Shown here piece after piece: positions 47,932 through 50,128 of a stretch of DNA of 50,128 bases; within the stretch, counting starts at the first letter, position 1, and each line of letters starts with the position of its first letter. The stretch is taken from the NCBI GenBank assembly GCA_028291345.1, contig JAQGIF010000320.1:1-50128 (forward strand), written 5' to 3'. Origin of the DNA: Rhodospirillales bacterium. Lineage in GTDB: Bacteria; Pseudomonadota; Alphaproteobacteria; BOG-932; Roseiterribacteraceae. A program made the translations under genes and the position numbers. The notes beneath the pieces are model-generated. The model did no database searches, was not told the DNA's origin, and worked only from the letters and a program-made list of their open reading frames with translations.

Positions 47932-48296
47932 TGTTCGAGTTGAGCAAGCAATTCCGCTTTGAAGCGGCCCACACCTTGGAGCGCGCCATTGGCACCGATG
48001 GCAGCCGCCGGGTCCATGGCCATTCCTATCGTGCCGAGGTAGCCGTCAAAGGCGTGCCCGACCAGAAGACCGGCATGATCGTCGATCTGGGCCTATTCCA
48101 CCTGTCGTTGCAAAAGGTGCGCGATGGCCTGGACCATCATTTCCTCGACGATGTCTCCGGGCTAGGGCCGGCAACGCTGGAAAATCTGGCGGTGTGGATA
48201 TGGCAGGCCCTGGTTGCAAATGGGGTGACGCCGTCGCGCGTCGTCGTTGCCCGCGACGCCAGCGGCGACTCTTGCCTTTACACCGGACCGGAATAG
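47931..48296 (+). CDS. queD: 6-carboxytetrahydropterin synthase-like protein (QueD family)
   Basis: A 121-residue PTPS/QueD fold. Zinc ligands His14, His29 and His31 are present (EAAH and HGH). The catalytic Cys of QueD, four residues before the first HGH His (C-x-x-x-H-G-H), is Ser25 here. The C-terminal catalytic Glu (ET motif in E. coli) aligns with an Asp in ARDASGDSC. The Asp-His pair LDHHFLD remains. Position between queE and queC strongly supports the CPH4 synthase role. The substitutions suggest a variant active site or a distinct subfamily. The ATG overlaps the queE stop by one base. Confidence 0.88.
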   Translation: MFELSKQFRFEAAHTLERAIGTDGSRRVHGHSYRAEVAVKGVPDQKTGMIVDLGLFHLSLQKVRDGLDHHFLDDVSGLGPATLENLAVWIWQALVANGVTPSRVVVARDASGDSCLYTGPE

Positions 48297-48299
48297 GCG

Positions 48300-48998
48300 A
48301 TGACGAAAGCGGCACTGGTCTTGTTCTCAGGCGGCCAGGATTCAACCACCTGCCTGGCCTGGGCGCTCGACCGTTTCGAGCGCGTCGAGACAGTGGGATT
48401 CGATTACGGCCAGCGCCATCGGATCGAACTCGATTGCCGGGAGGGCATCATCGCCGGCCTGAAGGCATCCTATCCGAACTGGGCGCCTCGCCTGGGCGAG
48501 GACCATACGATCGATCTGTCCGTGTTAGGCCGAATTTCCGAATCCGCCCTGACGCGGGATACGGCGATCGAGATGCAAGATAGTGGCCTGCCGAGTACCT
48601 TCTTGCCGGGCCGCAATATCGTGTTTCTGACCATGGCGGCGGCGCTCGCCTATCGGCGCGGCCTGCCCCATATCATCGGCGGCATGTGCGAGACGGATTA
48701 TTCCGGCTACCCCGACTGCCGAAACGAGACGATCCGGGCGCTGGAGACCGCGCTGAACCTGGGGATGGGCCGCCAGTTCGTCCTGGATACGCCTCTAATG
48801 TGGATCGACAAGGCGGCGACCTGGCGGTTGGCCGAGGCGCTGGGGGGCGACAGGCTGGTGACAATGATCCGCGACGAGACCCACACCTGCTATCTTGGCG
48901 ATCGCGGGCAGCGTCACGACTGGGGCTATGGCTGTGGCACCTGCCCGGCCTGCGCCTTGCGGGCGACCGGTTACGAACGCTATCGGCTCGGCCAATGA
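48300..48998 (+). CDS. queC: 7-cyano-7-deazaguanine synthase
   Basis: A 232-residue ATP-dependent enzyme that converts CDG to preQ0. The PP-loop SGGQDSTT starts at Ser10. [11 protein letters not shown] and [18 protein letters not shown] follow. The zinc Cys set is the Cys in HTCYLG and CGTCPAC near the C-terminus. The stop overlaps the Nudix gene start (ATGA), so the two are coupled. Confidence 0.96.
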   Translation: MTKAALVLFSGGQDSTTCLAWALDRFERVETVGFDYGQRHRIELDCREGIIAGLKASYPNWAPRLGEDHTIDLSVLGRISESALTRDTAIEMQDSGLPSTFLPGRNIVFLTMAAALAYRRGLPHIIGGMCETDYSGYPDCRNETIRALETALNLGMGRQFVLDTPLMWIDKAATWRLAEALGGDRLVTMIRDETHTCYLGDRGQRHDWGYGCGTCPACALRATGYERYRLGQ

Positions 48999-49660
48999 CG
49001 GGTGATGACGGCAAGGGAACCGCGCGTCCATGGCACGTGCTTGCGAGCAAGATCACCTTCGAGGATCGCTGGTTGAAAGTCCGGACCGATCATTGCGTGA
49101 TGCCGGATGGGACCGAGATTAACCCCTATCACGTCATCGAGTCACGGGACTGGACGGCGGTCGTCGCGCTGACCTCGGATCTGCGGCTTGTTATGATCCG
49201 CGAATATCGCCATGCGCGGAGCAGGCTTATCGAAGGCATTCCCGGCGGCGTAATCGATCATGTCGATGCAGGCGGATCGATGGGCGCTGACGAGGCCGGC
49301 GCCAGGCGAGAGTTGGCTGAGGAGACCGGCTATGGCGGCGGCAGTTTCTTCCCGATCCTTACCACCTATCCCGACCCCGGAAACCAGACCAACGTTGCAA
49401 CAGCGTTCCTGGCGTTGAATGTCGAGCCGATCGGCCGGCAATCCTTGGATTCGAGCGAAGCGATCGATGTGTTCCTGACGGATTTTCCCGATACTCTGAT
49501 GCGCTTGTCCAGCGGCGCGCTGCGTCTGCACGCCGTGCATGTCGCGGCCCTGTGGTCGGCGGCGGGACGGATACTTCTGGCGGATGAAAACATCGCAACG
49601 GCTACGGCCGCTCTCAGAGAGCGCTTGCTTGCTGCGTTCGCGGGCCCTGGGAAACCGTAA
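48995..49660 (+). CDS. Nudix hydrolase, ADP-ribose pyrophosphatase-like
   Basis: A 221-residue Nudix protein coupled to queC. The N-terminal domain [20 protein letters not shown] and [15 protein letters not shown] resemble ADP-ribose or NDP-sugar pyrophosphatases. The Nudix box is present as GGVID... to [13 protein letters not shown]. It is lengthened by about seven residues (HVDAGGSM region), and the first conserved Glu is Gly. The metal-binding REL-EE core is intact. A role in cleaning up a nucleotide by-product of queuosine synthesis is possible but unproven. The 3' end overlaps the histidine kinase by 47 bases. Confidence 0.88.
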   Translation: MTGDDGKGTARPWHVLASKITFEDRWLKVRTDHCVMPDGTEINPYHVIESRDWTAVVALTSDLRLVMIREYRHARSRLIEGIPGGVIDHVDAGGSMGADEAGARRELAEETGYGGGSFFPILTTYPDPGNQTNVATAFLALNVEPIGRQSLDSSEAIDVFLTDFPDTLMRLSSGALRLHAVHVAALWSAAGRILLADENIATATAALRERLLAAFAGPGKP

Positions 49661-50128
49661 CGGCGGCCTCCGCCTGAGCGACCATCCGGCGACCGGGCAG
49701 CGTCAGCGACACGGTTGTTCCTTCGCCGAGGATGCTGTCGATCCTAAAAGTCCCGCCGTGCAGTTCGATCAACGCTCGGGTTAGCGGGAGCCCGAGCCCG
49801 GTTCCAGCATGGGCGCGCTGGAACGCCGTTTCCACCTGGCCGAATGGCGACATCACTGTCGGAATGTCGGCCGACGCGATACCAATACCGGTGTCGCTAA
49901 CGGATACCGCCAGATCGCCACGGTCGTCGAAACAGGCGCGGATCGTGATGCTCCCACCCGCAGGGGTAAATTTCAGCGCATTCGATAGAAGATTGGCGAG
50001 ACACTGTTTGAGCTTAGTTGCATCCGCGAGGAGCGTCGGCGGGGGTGTGGGTGTGTCGATGGCGAGCGACAGGTCAGCTTGCTCGAACCGGCCGTTGAAA
50101 AGGCGCTGAGTCGATGAAATGAGTTCTT
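49614..50128 (-). CDS. sensor histidine kinase, C-terminal part (runs off right edge)
   Basis: About 170 residues of a HATPase_c domain. The N box is CLANLLSNALKFTPAG, G1 is VSDTGIGIAS, the F box is PFGQVETAFQRAHAG and G2 is GTGLGLPLTRALIELHGG. The preceding ELISSTQRLFNGRFEQADL is linker from the dimerisation domain. The His-containing helix and sensor lie outside the window. The gene reaches the right edge in frame, so only the 3' end is seen. A short Ala-rich tail ends the protein over the Nudix gene. Confidence 0.9.
   Translation of the reverse strand, partial: ELISSTQRLFNGRFEQADLSLAIDTPTPPPTLLADATKLKQCLANLLSNALKFTPAGGSITIRACFDDRGDLAVSVSDTGIGIASADIPTVMSPFGQVETAFQRAHAGTGLGLPLTRALIELHGGTFRIDSILGEGTTVSLTLPGRRMVAQAEAAVTVSQGPRTQQASAL

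Overview
The window is about 50 kb of GC-rich bacterial chromosome from an alphaproteobacterium. Several things point to Sphingomonadales or a close relative: a GTP-type PEP carboxykinase, a dnaN-recF-gyrB block without dnaA, an Anbu proteasome-like peptidase, PrsK/PrsR/PrsT exopolysaccharide (PEP-CTERM type) regulators, and a general-stress style CsbD gene with an EcfG-like promoter. The order-level placement is inference from gene content and protein flavour, not from an rRNA. I see no tRNA, rRNA, insertion sequence, phage or CRISPR array.

Layout. 1-10 kb is catabolic or accessory: a frameshifted D-2-hydroxyacid dehydrogenase running off the left edge; an esterase lipoprotein, SDR and enoyl-CoA hydratase operon; a palindromic intergenic repeat; an orphan Anbu peptidase; a glutathione-S-transferase-like protein; the remains of a family-5 glycoside hydrolase; and a four-gene molybdenum hydroxylase operon (coxG-, S-, M- and L-like, form II). 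10-16 kb holds pckG, an ECF42-type sigma factor with its YciI/DGPF partner, a lipoprotein and methyltransferase pair, and a decayed nucleotide pyrophosphatase/phosphodiesterase. 16-21 kb is dnaN-recF-gyrB, read right to left.

21-31 kb is the surface-polysaccharide region. A YdcF protein and a BioF2-like acetyltransferase are divergent from a polyprenyl-phosphate sugar transferase, the sensor kinase PrsK, the sigma-54 activator PrsR and the large TPR protein PrsT. The 366-base gap between the two arms carries a stem-loop and a possible 19-codon leader ORF. 31-37 kb is translation-related: two RNA methyltransferases, infC (apparently starting at a rare AUA codon) and thrS, followed by trxC.

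37-43 kb holds housekeeping and secreted enzymes: a SnoaL-like protein, a prolyl oligopeptidase, CsbD, glucokinase, gamma-glutamyltransferase and a GST. 43.5-49.7 kb is a tight queuosine operon (queA, tgt, queF, queG, queE, queD, queC) ending in a coupled Nudix hydrolase. It covers every step from carboxytetrahydropterin formation to epoxyqueuosine reduction. The window ends inside a sensor histidine kinase on the minus strand.

No wholly new system stands out. The most notable points are the infC AUA start, the QueD with a substituted catalytic Cys, the Nudix gene coupled to queC, the stand-alone Anbu, and a PrsK/R/T block with no exosortase beside it and a PrsT without a lipobox.
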